From: Brevibacillus brevis
GTDB taxonomy: Bacteria; Bacillota; Bacilli; Brevibacillales; Brevibacillaceae
Length of the DNA stretch: 64,000 nt
Reading direction: 5' to 3'
Assembly (NCBI RefSeq): GCF_900637055.1
Contig: NZ_LR134338.1
Location: 3,420,001 to 3,484,000, forward strand
Of the stretch, positions 1-7,832 are shown piece after piece (positions within the stretch are counted from its first letter, which is position 1; every line of letters begins with the position of its first letter). The notes below the pieces were generated by a model, which worked only from the letters and a program-made list of their open reading frames with translations, had not been told where the DNA came from and did no database searches. A program made the translations under genes and the position numbers.

Positions 1-744
1 AAGCTGAACCTGCAAGGTCATGAATTTAAAATCGTGGCAACAGACGGGCAGCCCATCAACAATCCGCCCCTCGTGGGAGGCCAGCTCCTCAATATTGGAC
101 CAGGCGAACGATATGATCTCGAATTCGTCGCAAACAATCCTGGCAAATGGTTATTAGAGGAGCGCAGCACAAATCCAGGCGCCAAGTCACTGGTCGTGCC
201 CATCGTCTACGAAGGCTCGGAAACAAAAACAGCCAAATCTGAAGCTGGCGACATGCCAACGATAGACATTACCAAATACGGTGAGGCGGCAAAAAGCAGC
301 TTTACGCTGGAGCAGAAGTATGACATTACGTATCAAATGGATCTGAACACGGAAACGGCTGATGGAAAAATGGCCTTTACCATCAATGGAAAAACGTTCC
401 CGGATGTCCCTCCGCTCAACGTCAAAAAAGGCAATCTGGTCAAAGTCACAATGGTGAACAAATCACCAAAAGATATCCACCCGATGCATTTGCACGGACA
501 TTTCTTCCAAGTATTGAGCAAAAACGGACAGCCTATCACAGGCTCCCCTCTGGTCAAGGATACGCTGAACATTTTACCGGGTGAATCCTACGTAGTCGCC
601 TTTGAAGCTGACAATCCAGGAGACTGGATGTTCCACTGCCACGATTTGGGCCATGCTGCGCAAGGAATGGTATCCGAAGTAAAATATGAAGGCTTCAAGC
701 CAGATTTCGTCGTCGACCCTACAGTAGGCAACATGCCGGAATAG
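1..744 (+). CDS. Multicopper oxidase, C-terminal part (5' end outside window)
   Basis: The reading frame is open from base 1, so this is the C-terminal 247 residues of a larger protein; the apparent GTG at 34 is internal. Copper ligands typical of cupredoxin domain 3 are visible: HPMHLHGHFF near residues 160-169 and HCHDLGHAAQGM near residues 211-222, whose final Met is the usual axial type-1 copper ligand. Multicopper oxidases couple one-electron oxidation of substrates (phenols, metals, bilirubin) to reduction of O2 to water. The substrate cannot be told from this part. The N-terminal domains and any signal peptide lie outside the window. The gene ends in a clear hairpin terminator. Confidence 0.93.
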   Translation, partial: KLNLQGHEFKIVATDGQPINNPPLVGGQLLNIGPGERYDLEFVANNPGKWLLEERSTNPGAKSLVVPIVYEGSETKTAKSEAGDMPTIDITKYGEAAKSSFTLEQKYDITYQMDLNTETADGKMAFTINGKTFPDVPPLNVKKGNLVKVTMVNKSPKDIHPMHLHGHFFQVLSKNGQPITGSPLVKDTLNILPGESYVVAFEADNPGDWMFHCHDLGHAAQGMVSEVKYEGFKPDFVVDPTVGNMPE

Positions 745-750
745 CCATAG

Positions 751-786
751 AAAAAAGCAGGAGCCTTCATGGCTTCCTGCTTTTTC
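751..786. terminator. Bidirectional terminator between multicopper oxidase and helicase
   Basis: GCAGGAGCC (757-765) pairs with GGCTTCCTGC (771-780) with one bulged T, flanked by an A-run on the left and a T-run on the right. It can serve both convergent genes. Confidence 0.8.
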
Positions 787-787
787 C

Positions 788-2752
788 TTACGCCAATACA
801 TCTTCCAAAGACGTTTTCCACTCTACGCCAGTCGGAAAAACATCCTTTACTTGCTGTCTCAGCTTTTCATTTTGGCTCAATTGAGGACTCAAGATCGATA
901 CCAGACCGCTATCCTCTCGAGAACGGATCAAGCGCCCGATACCTTGACGCAGTCTCAGCAGCATGTAAGGCAAATCGACCTCTTCGAAAGGATTCGCTGC
1001 ACTTTTTCGTTTTGCTGTGAACACAGGATCATTCGGCGGGAATGGCAGTGACCAAATGATCACGTTGGACAGTGAAGGCCCCGGAACATCCAGCCCCTCC
1101 CACAGGCTCACCGCACAGAGACTGCTTTTCTCGTCGTTTTGGAACTGAGAGATCAGATGGCTGATTTCCGCATCTCCTTCAAACAAGAATCGCAGATCTG
1201 TACAGGCAGGCTCGTTTTTGATGGCGACCTTGAATTGCTGTAATTCCTCCATGGAGGCAAACAACAGAAGCGCACTACCCGCTGATTTTTGCAGCAATTG
1301 GGTAGCCTGGCTCATTTTTTCCGCGAATGAGTCTGTCGAAGAAAGTGTCGGTACGTATACCTCCATTTGCTTGTCGTACTCGTATGGAGAAGCCACCGAG
1401 AAAGACAGGTATTGCTCAATGCCCAAGCTGTCCGCCACATACTTGAACGATCCATCAACAGATAAAGTCGCCGACGAGAAGACAATCGGCATCTTTTGAG
1501 AGAATACGCGCTCTTCCAGTACTTCCTGCACCTTTTTTGGCATGACGACCAAGGTCGGCCCTGTAATTTCTTCACTCATCCAGGAAATGACGTGATCCGG
1601 GTCTTGGAAAAGCCCCAGGGCCAGCTGCATCATTTCCAGATGCTCTTCGACAATTCGCAGCTGGAACTCGTCCAACGTATACAGGCCACCCTCTAACGCC
1701 AGCTCTTCTTCAATCCAACCGACAAGGCTCGTAAAGCGGTGGATGGTTGCAATGAGTTCCGGATGAAAATGGATTTCTTTACGGTTGGAGCCCTTCACAG
1801 CCTTGCTCTCTTCGTTCAGTCGGGAGAACATTTCTTCGCTCTGGGCAATAGCTTCTTCAATAGCAATAGCGAGCTCTTCCCTGATCTCACCCTTCAAGAC
1901 ACGCGTAATCGTTTCTTCGAACACGGAGTGATTCAGCTTGTATGTCAATGCTTTTTGGGCAGCAGGCTCCAACAGATGACCCTCGTCAAAGATAACCGAG
2001 CTATGCGGTGGCAGCAACGGTAGCTGACCTCCACGCTTGCGGATCTCATAGGTCCACACATGCTCCATATAAAAGTCATGGGAGCAGATGATCAAATCGG
2101 CTGACTGGCGGTAATGATTTCTGGAAAGGGTCTGCCCACAGCGGTGCTGTCTGTCGCACACAAAGCAATCCTGAAAGGTATCCCAATTCATCTGCGCCCA
2201 TTCTTGATCACCCAGATGAGGATATGTGCTGCGATCCCCGTACGGGTAAAACGATTGCAACGCCTCATGTGTATGGACAAATGATGGCAGTTCTTGATAA
2301 ATATGCTGGAATGCTTCTCCTGTCTCAGGCTGGAATCTCGCCTCATCCAGCTTGCGCAAACAGACATATTGATCCGGAGATTTTCCGAGTCTCGTGTCAA
2401 TCGTCAGGTTGAGATGGCGAGCCAGTTTGGCAATATCGCCCTCCGGTTTTACGAGCTGCTCAATCAACGACTCATTCGCACAGGCAATGATCGCGGGCTT
2501 TCTGGTATATCGTGCATAGCAGATGGCGTACAGCAAGTAAGCCAATGTTTTTCCCGTGCCTACTCCCGCCTCTGCAAAAATCGTTTGCTTTTCTATAAAA
2601 GCCCGTTCAAGCTGAAAAGCCATGTAGATTTGCTCATCACGCACCTCGAATCCAGCTTCAGGCAATACTTCATAAAAAACGTCCGCTACCCAATCGCTCA
2701 CCTGAGGGATGAACGGCTGGGACGGATCGTAGGCAAAAGGATAACGTTCCAA
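788..2752 (-). CDS. DinG/XPD-family (Rad3-like) ATP-dependent DNA helicase
   Basis: Superfamily 2 helicase of 654 residues. Walker A GVGTGKT is near residue 65, a DEGH box (a DEAH variant) near residue 255, and the helicase C-terminal 2 domain fills the second half. Four cysteines in the right place for a 4Fe-4S cluster, as in XPD and E. coli DinG/YoaA, are seen: YVC near residue 131, then CFVC and RC within DRQHRC near residues 193-204. The TTG start at 2752 is chosen because GGAGG lies 10 nt upstream; the frame stays open further to 3070, but that extension is hydrophobic, out of family and overlaps the divergent gene. It lacks the N-terminal exonuclease domain of Bacillus DinG. Likely role: unwinding structured or damaged DNA; the substrate is not known. 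Confidence 0.87.
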   Translation of the reverse strand: MERYPFAYDPSQPFIPQVSDWVADVFYEVLPEAGFEVRDEQIYMAFQLERAFIEKQTIFAEAGVGTGKTLAYLLYAICYARYTRKPAIIACANESLIEQLVKPEGDIAKLARHLNLTIDTRLGKSPDQYVCLRKLDEARFQPETGEAFQHIYQELPSFVHTHEALQSFYPYGDRSTYPHLGDQEWAQMNWDTFQDCFVCDRQHRCGQTLSRNHYRQSADLIICSHDFYMEHVWTYEIRKRGGQLPLLPPHSSVIFDEGHLLEPAAQKALTYKLNHSVFEETITRVLKGEIREELAIAIEEAIAQSEEMFSRLNEESKAVKGSNRKEIHFHPELIATIHRFTSLVGWIEEELALEGGLYTLDEFQLRIVEEHLEMMQLALGLFQDPDHVISWMSEEITGPTLVVMPKKVQEVLEERVFSQKMPIVFSSATLSVDGSFKYVADSLGIEQYLSFSVASPYEYDKQMEVYVPTLSSTDSFAEKMSQATQLLQKSAGSALLLFASMEELQQFKVAIKNEPACTDLRFLFEGDAEISHLISQFQNDEKSSLCAVSLWEGLDVPGPSLSNVIIWSLPFPPNDPVFTAKRKSAANPFEEVDLPYMLLRLRQGIGRLIRSREDSGLVSILSPQLSQNEKLRQQVKDVFPTGVEWKTSLEDVLA

Positions 2753-2780
2753 TTGTGACCTGCCTCCAATAATGAAAAGA

Positions 2781-2830
2781 ATCGTCAAGCATAGAATTGC
2801 CAACATGTAATGATGACATGTCTTGACGAT
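2781..2830. promoter_or_regulatory. Nested inverted repeats in divergent promoter region
   Basis: Outer arms ATCGTCAAG (2781-2789) and CTTGACGAT (2822-2830) are perfect inverted repeats. Inside lie two copies of the palindrome ACATGT (2803-2808 and 2816-2821). The block sits between the divergently transcribed helicase and Lin0512 genes. It may be an operator; the outward-facing TTGACG hexamers could be -35 boxes. Inference only. Confidence 0.4.
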
Positions 2831-2920
2831 AAACACAAGACAGATGAGCGAAAAACAAACGAATTTCGTGGTAAGATAAGGATGGTAGAAAAGTAGAATG
2901 AAACAGGAGTGAACAAGCCG

Positions 2921-3280
2921 ATGGAAAAAGTAATGTTTATTGAAATAGGAATGGGCATCGACATGCATGGACAAAACGTCACCAAAGCCGCAGTCCGCGC
3001 TGTTCAAAATGCCATCCATCATAATTCGATGCCTGGACTGCGCTCTGTCCTGCCTGGAAACGATATCCATAACATGAAAGTAAATGTGAGACTGGCCGTC
3101 CCTGCTGACAAGGACAAGCTCGACTTGGAAACGGTTCGTAAGGCACTGCCTTACGGGGAAGTCTCCTTCGAAATCGTCGATGGCGGCATGCTGACGAGCA
3201 GTGGAGTCGTGATCGCTGAAAAAGAAGACAAGAACGACCTTGCTTATATCGTCATTGCTTCCGTAGAGGTAGGGTACTAG
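2921..3280 (+). CDS. Lin0512 family conserved hypothetical protein
   Basis: A 119-residue protein matching my memory of the Lin0512 family (TIGR02058), with the characteristic MGIDMHGQ...TKAAVRAVQNAI start and a GMLTSSG segment near the end. The family has no assigned function that I know of. ATG at 2921 is preferred over an in-frame GTG at 2909, because AGGAG ends 11 nt before it and overlaps the GTG. It is divergent from the helicase and convergent with the alkyltransferase-like gene. The two convergent stops overlap in the single tetramer CTAG (3277-3280), with no room for a terminator between them. Confidence 0.8.
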   Translation: MEKVMFIEIGMGIDMHGQNVTKAAVRAVQNAIHHNSMPGLRSVLPGNDIHNMKVNVRLAVPADKDKLDLETVRKALPYGEVSFEIVDGGMLTSSGVVIAEKEDKNDLAYIVIASVEVGY

Positions 3281-3606
3281 AATACCGGCTCATCAGCTGC
3301 ATGCGGGTGAAACTGATAACGCTCCAACTCTATTTCTCCTGCTGCTGATACTACTACCCCTTCGCTTTCCAAGGCCATTTTTTGCAGCGTAAACGAATCC
3401 AAATCTTGCAATCCGATCTTTCCTTGGGCGTTGATGACCCGATGCCAAGGAAGCTTGTGCTTTTTGGACATGGAATGAAGAATGCGAACAATTTGTCTGG
3501 CAGCTCTCGGACTCCCGGCCAACGCAGCAATTTGCCCGTACGTCATGACATGGCCCGCCGGGATCCTGGCAATGATTTTTAATGCGCGCTGCGTAAATTC
3601 GGTCAT
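3277..3606 (-). CDS. Alkyltransferase-like protein (MGMT C-terminal domain, active Cys replaced by Trp)
   Basis: 109 residues of the O6-methylguanine-DNA methyltransferase C-terminal fold. The helix-turn-helix with the Arg finger (SPRAARQIVRI) is present, but the active motif PCHRV reads PWHRV, so the alkyl-accepting cysteine is missing. This is the hallmark of alkyltransferase-like (ATL) proteins, which bind O6-alkylguanine and flag it for nucleotide excision repair without removing the alkyl group. ATG at 3606 has AAGGAG 8 nt upstream; an upstream in-frame extension would cross the terminator. The window also carries a true Ada-type methyltransferase near 55 kb. Confidence 0.88.
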   Translation of the reverse strand: MTEFTQRALKIIARIPAGHVMTYGQIAALAGSPRAARQIVRILHSMSKKHKLPWHRVINAQGKIGLQDLDSFTLQKMALESEGVVVSAAGEIELERYQFHPHAADEPVF

Positions 3607-3638
3607 GATGACTACTCCTTCTTGCTTGATCAAATCAA

Positions 3639-3680
3639 AAGGCTTGTGACTCCTCGCGATCACAAGCCTTTTGTTCTTTT
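3639..3680. terminator. Strong hairpin terminator downstream of pepF
   Basis: AAGGCTTGTGA (3639-3649) pairs perfectly with TCACAAGCCTT (3660-3670). On the minus strand it follows the pepF stop and ends in a T-rich tract, so it separates pepF from the ATL gene. Confidence 0.8.
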
Positions 3681-3686
3681 ATCAGG

Positions 3687-5486
3687 TTAAAACAGTCTTT
3701 CCAGCTCGTCAACCAGACTGCCGACGTATGCGACAGCCTCGCGGATTGGCTGTGGATCTGACATATCCACACCGGCTTTTCTCATCAGTTCCAGCGGCGT
3801 TAGTGTTCCACCGGCTTTGAGTACCTCGATCCAACGATCAACGGCAGGCTGTCCCTCTTGCTTGATGCTCGCTGCCATTGCTGTAGAAGCGGTCAAACCA
3901 GCTGCGTATGTGTACGGATACAGCCCCATGTAATAGTGCGGTTGGCGCATCCATGTAAGACTCGCTGCATCGTCCAGATCAACTGCATCACCCCAGAAGT
4001 CTGCGAGCACTTGCCCTTTCCATTCAGAGAGCTGTTTGGCAGTCAATGGTACGTCTTTTTGCGCGGCTTCGTACACTTTTCGTTGCATTCTCGCTTCTAG
4101 CAGATGTGTGACAAAGTTGTGGTAATACGTATTCATCAATTGCAAAATGACCCAGCGCTTCAGACGAGGATCGTCGGATTGCTCCACGATATGCTGCGCG
4201 AGCAAGAGCTCATTGAGTGTGGACGGCGCTTCGATAAAATACAGCGATGGACGAGAGTTCGTAAAGCTTTGCTCTCTTGTCGCCAGCATAAAGTGTCCGC
4301 AATGCCCCAGCTCATGAGCCAATGTGAAGGCACTGCGCATATTTCCCGACCACGTAATGAGAATGTAAGAGTGCTTGCTGTATGTCGTTGAGCAGAAAGC
4401 ACCTGTCGATTTGCCCACGTTGTCTACATAGTCGATCCAGCGTTCATTCAGCGCTTTTTCCATAATCGCCGTGTACTCTGGTCCCATCACTTGCAAGGAT
4501 GCCAATATCTTTTGCCCAGCTTCTTCAATCGTAATCGGCGGGCTGAATTCTGGGTCAAGCGGAGCCTTCAAATCGCAAAAGGCAAGTTTTTCGAGGCCGA
4601 GCTCTCTTGCTTTCAGCTTCGCATAGCGTCGCATGTGCGGAGCGAGTTCATTCCCGATAATATCCAGGATGTTGTGGTACATATCCAGTGTAACCTGCTG
4701 TGGCTTAAGCAGCATGTCCGTTACGGTCTCATAGCCACGCAGACGAGACATGACGGTTTGTCTTTTCACCTCTGTCGCGTATACCGCAGCGAAAGAGTTT
4801 TGGTAAGAAGCGAGTGTCTTTGAGAAAGATTCATACGAAGCACGGCGCAGCGCCGTATCGGACGACATTTCATAATCGGTCTCAAACAGCGCGAAGGATA
4901 CTGGACGTTCATTTCCCTCGCCATCATGGACGGGTGCAAATGTCATGTCCGACAACTTTCCGCGCGCGTAAATGTTGTATGGCGCAGAGAAAACCTCGCC
5001 CATCGCCGCAAACGCTTCCTCCGTCTCGGCCGACAGTCGGTACGGCTTAGTTTCCAGTAAATCATTCAGGCTTTTGCGGAATATTTCGAGTCCTGGTTCT
5101 TCCTTCAAGAAGCTCTCGATTTTTCCTTCAGGCAACGCCAAAATCTCAGAAGGGATAAAAGAAAGCGCAGCGTTCAGCTGGGACACGACATCCCCTACCC
5201 GTGCAGCGTTCGCTTGGTTTTGTGGATTCGTTCCGTCTTCAGACGACCGCAGTCTCGCATACGTTGCTGCAATATTCGCACGAACATTGATCGCCTCGTT
5301 TGCCTCCAAGCATGCCAACAACGTCTCTCCACTCGTATGCAGCTGACCTTTGAATGCAGTGACGACAGGCAGATGCTGTACAATTTCTGCTAATTCTTGC
5401 TCCCACGCTTCCTGGCTCTCAAACAGATCGTTCAGGTTCCACGTATACTCGACAGCGACTTGATCACGTGTCTGTCTTGTCTTCAC
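3687..5486 (-). CDS. pepF: Oligoendopeptidase F (M3 family metallopeptidase)
   Basis: A 599-residue cytosolic zinc peptidase of the M3B group. The zinc motif HELGH lies in LAHELGHCGHF near residue 386, with the third-ligand Glu expected in the IEAPSTLNE segment about 25 residues later, as in PepF. The family cleaves oligopeptides of roughly 7-17 residues. GTG at 5486 is chosen because AAAGGAGG sits 8 nt before it; the frame runs nine codons further to an ATG at 5513 with no ribosome site. It is divergent from the M29 aminopeptidase, so two cytosolic peptidases share one promoter region. Confidence 0.93.
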   Translation of the reverse strand: MKTRQTRDQVAVEYTWNLNDLFESQEAWEQELAEIVQHLPVVTAFKGQLHTSGETLLACLEANEAINVRANIAATYARLRSSEDGTNPQNQANAARVGDVVSQLNAALSFIPSEILALPEGKIESFLKEEPGLEIFRKSLNDLLETKPYRLSAETEEAFAAMGEVFSAPYNIYARGKLSDMTFAPVHDGEGNERPVSFALFETDYEMSSDTALRRASYESFSKTLASYQNSFAAVYATEVKRQTVMSRLRGYETVTDMLLKPQQVTLDMYHNILDIIGNELAPHMRRYAKLKARELGLEKLAFCDLKAPLDPEFSPPITIEEAGQKILASLQVMGPEYTAIMEKALNERWIDYVDNVGKSTGAFCSTTYSKHSYILITWSGNMRSAFTLAHELGHCGHFMLATREQSFTNSRPSLYFIEAPSTLNELLLAQHIVEQSDDPRLKRWVILQLMNTYYHNFVTHLLEARMQRKVYEAAQKDVPLTAKQLSEWKGQVLADFWGDAVDLDDAASLTWMRQPHYYMGLYPYTYAAGLTASTAMAASIKQEGQPAVDRWIEVLKAGGTLTPLELMRKAGVDMSDPQPIREAVAYVGSLVDELERLF

Positions 5487-5732
5487 TCTGACTGCCTCCT
5501 TTAATTCTGCCAATAAAATATTTTTATGTAATAAAATTGCCTTTTCATTTGAATTTTCCTACAATTAACCAAAATAAACAAGTGGATAACTTGCTCGAAA
5601 TAGGCCGTAATCTGTCTTTTTCTGCGCTTTCCTAGGAAATTCTTTCAAATCATAAGCAGGTGATTTCGGAGGGGAAGGTAAAATAGATAGAGTGCAAGTA
5701 AGCCTTTTGTTCTTAAAAGGAGGAAATGAACC

Positions 5733-6959
5733 ATGTCTTTTGAAACCTTGTTTGACCGTTACGCTGATCTCGCTGTGAAAGTCGGCGTGAACGTACAGCC
5801 TATGCAAACGTTAGTCGTAACAGCTCCGCTATCTACTGCTCCTTTTGTGAGAAAGGTAGCCAAAAAAGCGTACGAAGCGGGTGCCAAGCACGTACATATT
5901 GAGTGGACCGACGATGAACTCACACGGATGAAATATGATTTGGCGCCTGATGAAGCGTTTCGTGAATACCCGCAATGGAAGGTACAGGGATTAGAGGAAA
6001 TGGCGGAAAATGGCGCGGCGTTTCTCTACGTTTCTGCAGCGAATCCCGATTTGCTGAAGGGCGTGAGTCTTGACCGCATTTCTACTGCCAACAAAACAGC
6101 TGGTCAAGCTCTCCATAAATTCCGCAGCTATACCATGTCCGATAAAGTGAGCTGGTGCGTGCTTGCCGTTCCATCACCTGCATGGGCCGCCATGGTCTTC
6201 CCGCATTTGCCACAAGAGGAACAGGAGCCTGCCCTGTGGGATGCGATCTTCCGGGCCACACGGGCAGATATGGATGACCCTGTCCAAGCTTGGCATGACC
6301 ATCATGCGACACTGAACAGCAAGGTGGATCAGCTCAATGCCAAACAATACCGCTACCTTCATTACGAAGCTCCCGGTACCAATTTGACGATCGAGCTGCC
6401 TGCCAACCACATTTGGATTGGCGGCGGAAGCCTAAATAAAGACGGTGTCTCCTTTATGGCCAACATGCCGACAGAAGAAGTATTCACCGCGCCATTAAAA
6501 GAAGGCGTCAACGGAACCGTTCGCAGCACTAAGCCTTTGAGCTATCATGGGAATTTGATTGAGAACTTTACGTTGACTTTTGAAAAAGGAAGAATTGTCT
6601 CGGCAACTGCTGAAAAGGGAGAAGAATCCTTGAAGCAATTAATTGAAACAGATGAAGGTTCGCATTATTTGGGGGAAGTGGCCTTGGTTCCTCATCTGTC
6701 CCCGATTTCCCAATCGAATATCATTTTCTATAACACACTCTTTGATGAGAATGCTTCCAACCACTTGGCGATCGGAAACGCTTATAGTGTGAATATTGAA
6801 GGTGGCGCTGACATGACCAATGAGGAACTGGCTAGCCGCGGTATCAATGTCAGTCTCACCCACGTCGATTTCATGATCGGCTCCGCCGAGATGAACATTG
6901 ATGGAGAAACAGCTGACGGCAAGCGTGAACCACTGTTCCGCAACGGAAATTGGGCTTGA
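5733..6959 (+). CDS. ampS: M29 family aminopeptidase (AmpS/PepS type)
   Basis: A 408-residue metallo-aminopeptidase, the normal length for family M29. The dimetal-site regions are visible: EGVNGTVRSTKPLSYHG, then a GEVALVP segment, NHLAIGNAY and a C-terminal THVDFMIGS. The family removes N-terminal residues from small peptides in the cytosol. ATG at 5733 follows AAAAGGAGG at ideal distance. It is monocistronic, with a strong hairpin terminator directly after it. Confidence 0.92.
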   Translation: MSFETLFDRYADLAVKVGVNVQPMQTLVVTAPLSTAPFVRKVAKKAYEAGAKHVHIEWTDDELTRMKYDLAPDEAFREYPQWKVQGLEEMAENGAAFLYVSAANPDLLKGVSLDRISTANKTAGQALHKFRSYTMSDKVSWCVLAVPSPAWAAMVFPHLPQEEQEPALWDAIFRATRADMDDPVQAWHDHHATLNSKVDQLNAKQYRYLHYEAPGTNLTIELPANHIWIGGGSLNKDGVSFMANMPTEEVFTAPLKEGVNGTVRSTKPLSYHGNLIENFTLTFEKGRIVSATAEKGEESLKQLIETDEGSHYLGEVALVPHLSPISQSNIIFYNTLFDENASNHLAIGNAYSVNIEGGADMTNEELASRGINVSLTHVDFMIGSAEMNIDGETADGKREPLFRNGNWA

Positions 6960-6983
6960 ATCTAACCTAAGAAGACATAGCAA

Positions 6984-7027
6984 GAGGCTGGATTTCTGTC
7001 ATTACCCTGACAAATCCAGCCTCGTTT
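6984..7027 (+). terminator. Hairpin terminator after ampS
   Basis: GAGGCTGGATTT (6984-6995) pairs with AAATCCAGCCTC (7012-7023), extended by inner TGTCA/TGACA, then GTTTAGTT. Convergent cdaS ends 36 nt further right. Confidence 0.82.
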
Positions 7028-7062
7028 AGTTCCCTGATGCAACGGCTTTTCGCGGAGCGTTT

Positions 7063-7677
7063 TCATGAGGGTGAAATAATCGGATACAAGTGCCCCTGCA
7101 TGGCAAAGGACGCTTTCCCCGTTTCCTCGGAAACAACAACGATCAATGCATCGCTTTTTTCACTCAATCCCAGAGCAGCACGATGTCTGGTTCCCAACTT
7201 TTTTTCCCCTACCACAACCTGTGATAACGGCAGCACATTGGCCGCGGAAATGATATGATTTTCCCGAATCAGGACGGCCCCATCATGCAAAGGGCTGCCC
7301 GGATAAAAGATCGACTCCAGCAAGGAATGGCTCATCGTGGCCCCAATCGGTATGCCAGCTTGCAGCAGCAGATCAAGCGGGTCCTCGCGTTCAACGACAA
7401 TCAATGCTCCTTGACGCCTTTTGGCCAAATGCTGCACAGCCTTGGACAAATCCAGATATTTTTCCGTATAGGGAGAGAGATAGCATTGCAAATAAAACGA
7501 GGCTGCTACTGTTTCGAGTCGGCTAAACTTGGTGCGTATTTGATCAAATGTCCCGAGCAGGCAGTCGTTTTCATTTTTCAAAGCATGTATGCTCTCATCT
7601 AACGTCACGGATATTCCCCGCAGCTCTTGCAGCAATTCCGCCTTCAGCGATGATGTATCACAGTTAACTTCCAGCAT
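7063..7677 (-). CDS. cdaS: Sporulation-type diadenylate cyclase CdaS (DAC domain)
   Basis: 204 residues: an N-terminal helical region (about residues 1-65) as in CdaS/YojJ, then a DisA_N/DAC domain with the two catalytic signatures LHDGAVLI (near residue 135) and GTRHRAALGLSE (near residue 165). The enzyme condenses two ATP to c-di-AMP. It has no membrane segments (unlike CdaA) and no DNA-binding part (unlike DisA), so CdaS fits best. ATG at 7677 has GAGGGG 5 nt upstream. In Bacillus, CdaS works in the forespore and affects germination; its place beside a germination receptor operon fits that. Confidence 0.9.
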   Translation of the reverse strand: MLEVNCDTSSLKAELLQELRGISVTLDESIHALKNENDCLLGTFDQIRTKFSRLETVAASFYLQCYLSPYTEKYLDLSKAVQHLAKRRQGALIVVEREDPLDLLLQAGIPIGATMSHSLLESIFYPGSPLHDGAVLIRENHIISAANVLPLSQVVVGEKKLGTRHRAALGLSEKSDALIVVVSEETGKASFAMQGHLYPIISPS

Positions 7678-7748
7678 ATGAACCCCTCAATCTCCATTTC
7701 TCTTCACGCCTCGTTCTTTGTTTGATTGTTCCCCTCCCCATAGGAAAT

Positions 7749-7755
7749 CATTCTA
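7749..7755 (+). promoter_or_regulatory. Possible forespore sigma-G-like -10 element before gerA operon
   Basis: CATTCTA fits the CATnnTA pattern of forespore promoters; no good -35 is seen. Transcription starting near 7763 would exclude the ATG at 7764 as the gerA start. Weak evidence. Confidence 0.25.
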
Positions 7756-7832
7756 TTTCCTAGATGATAATTCCACTACAAACCGGACATAGTAAAACAC
7801 AAATGATCAACAGCTTATGGAGCGAAAATGAC

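Noticed and set aside
2753..3070. N-terminal extension of the helicase frame
   Set aside because: Hydrophobic and out of family, overlaps the Lin0512 gene and its promoter; the TTG at 2752 has a strong ribosome site.
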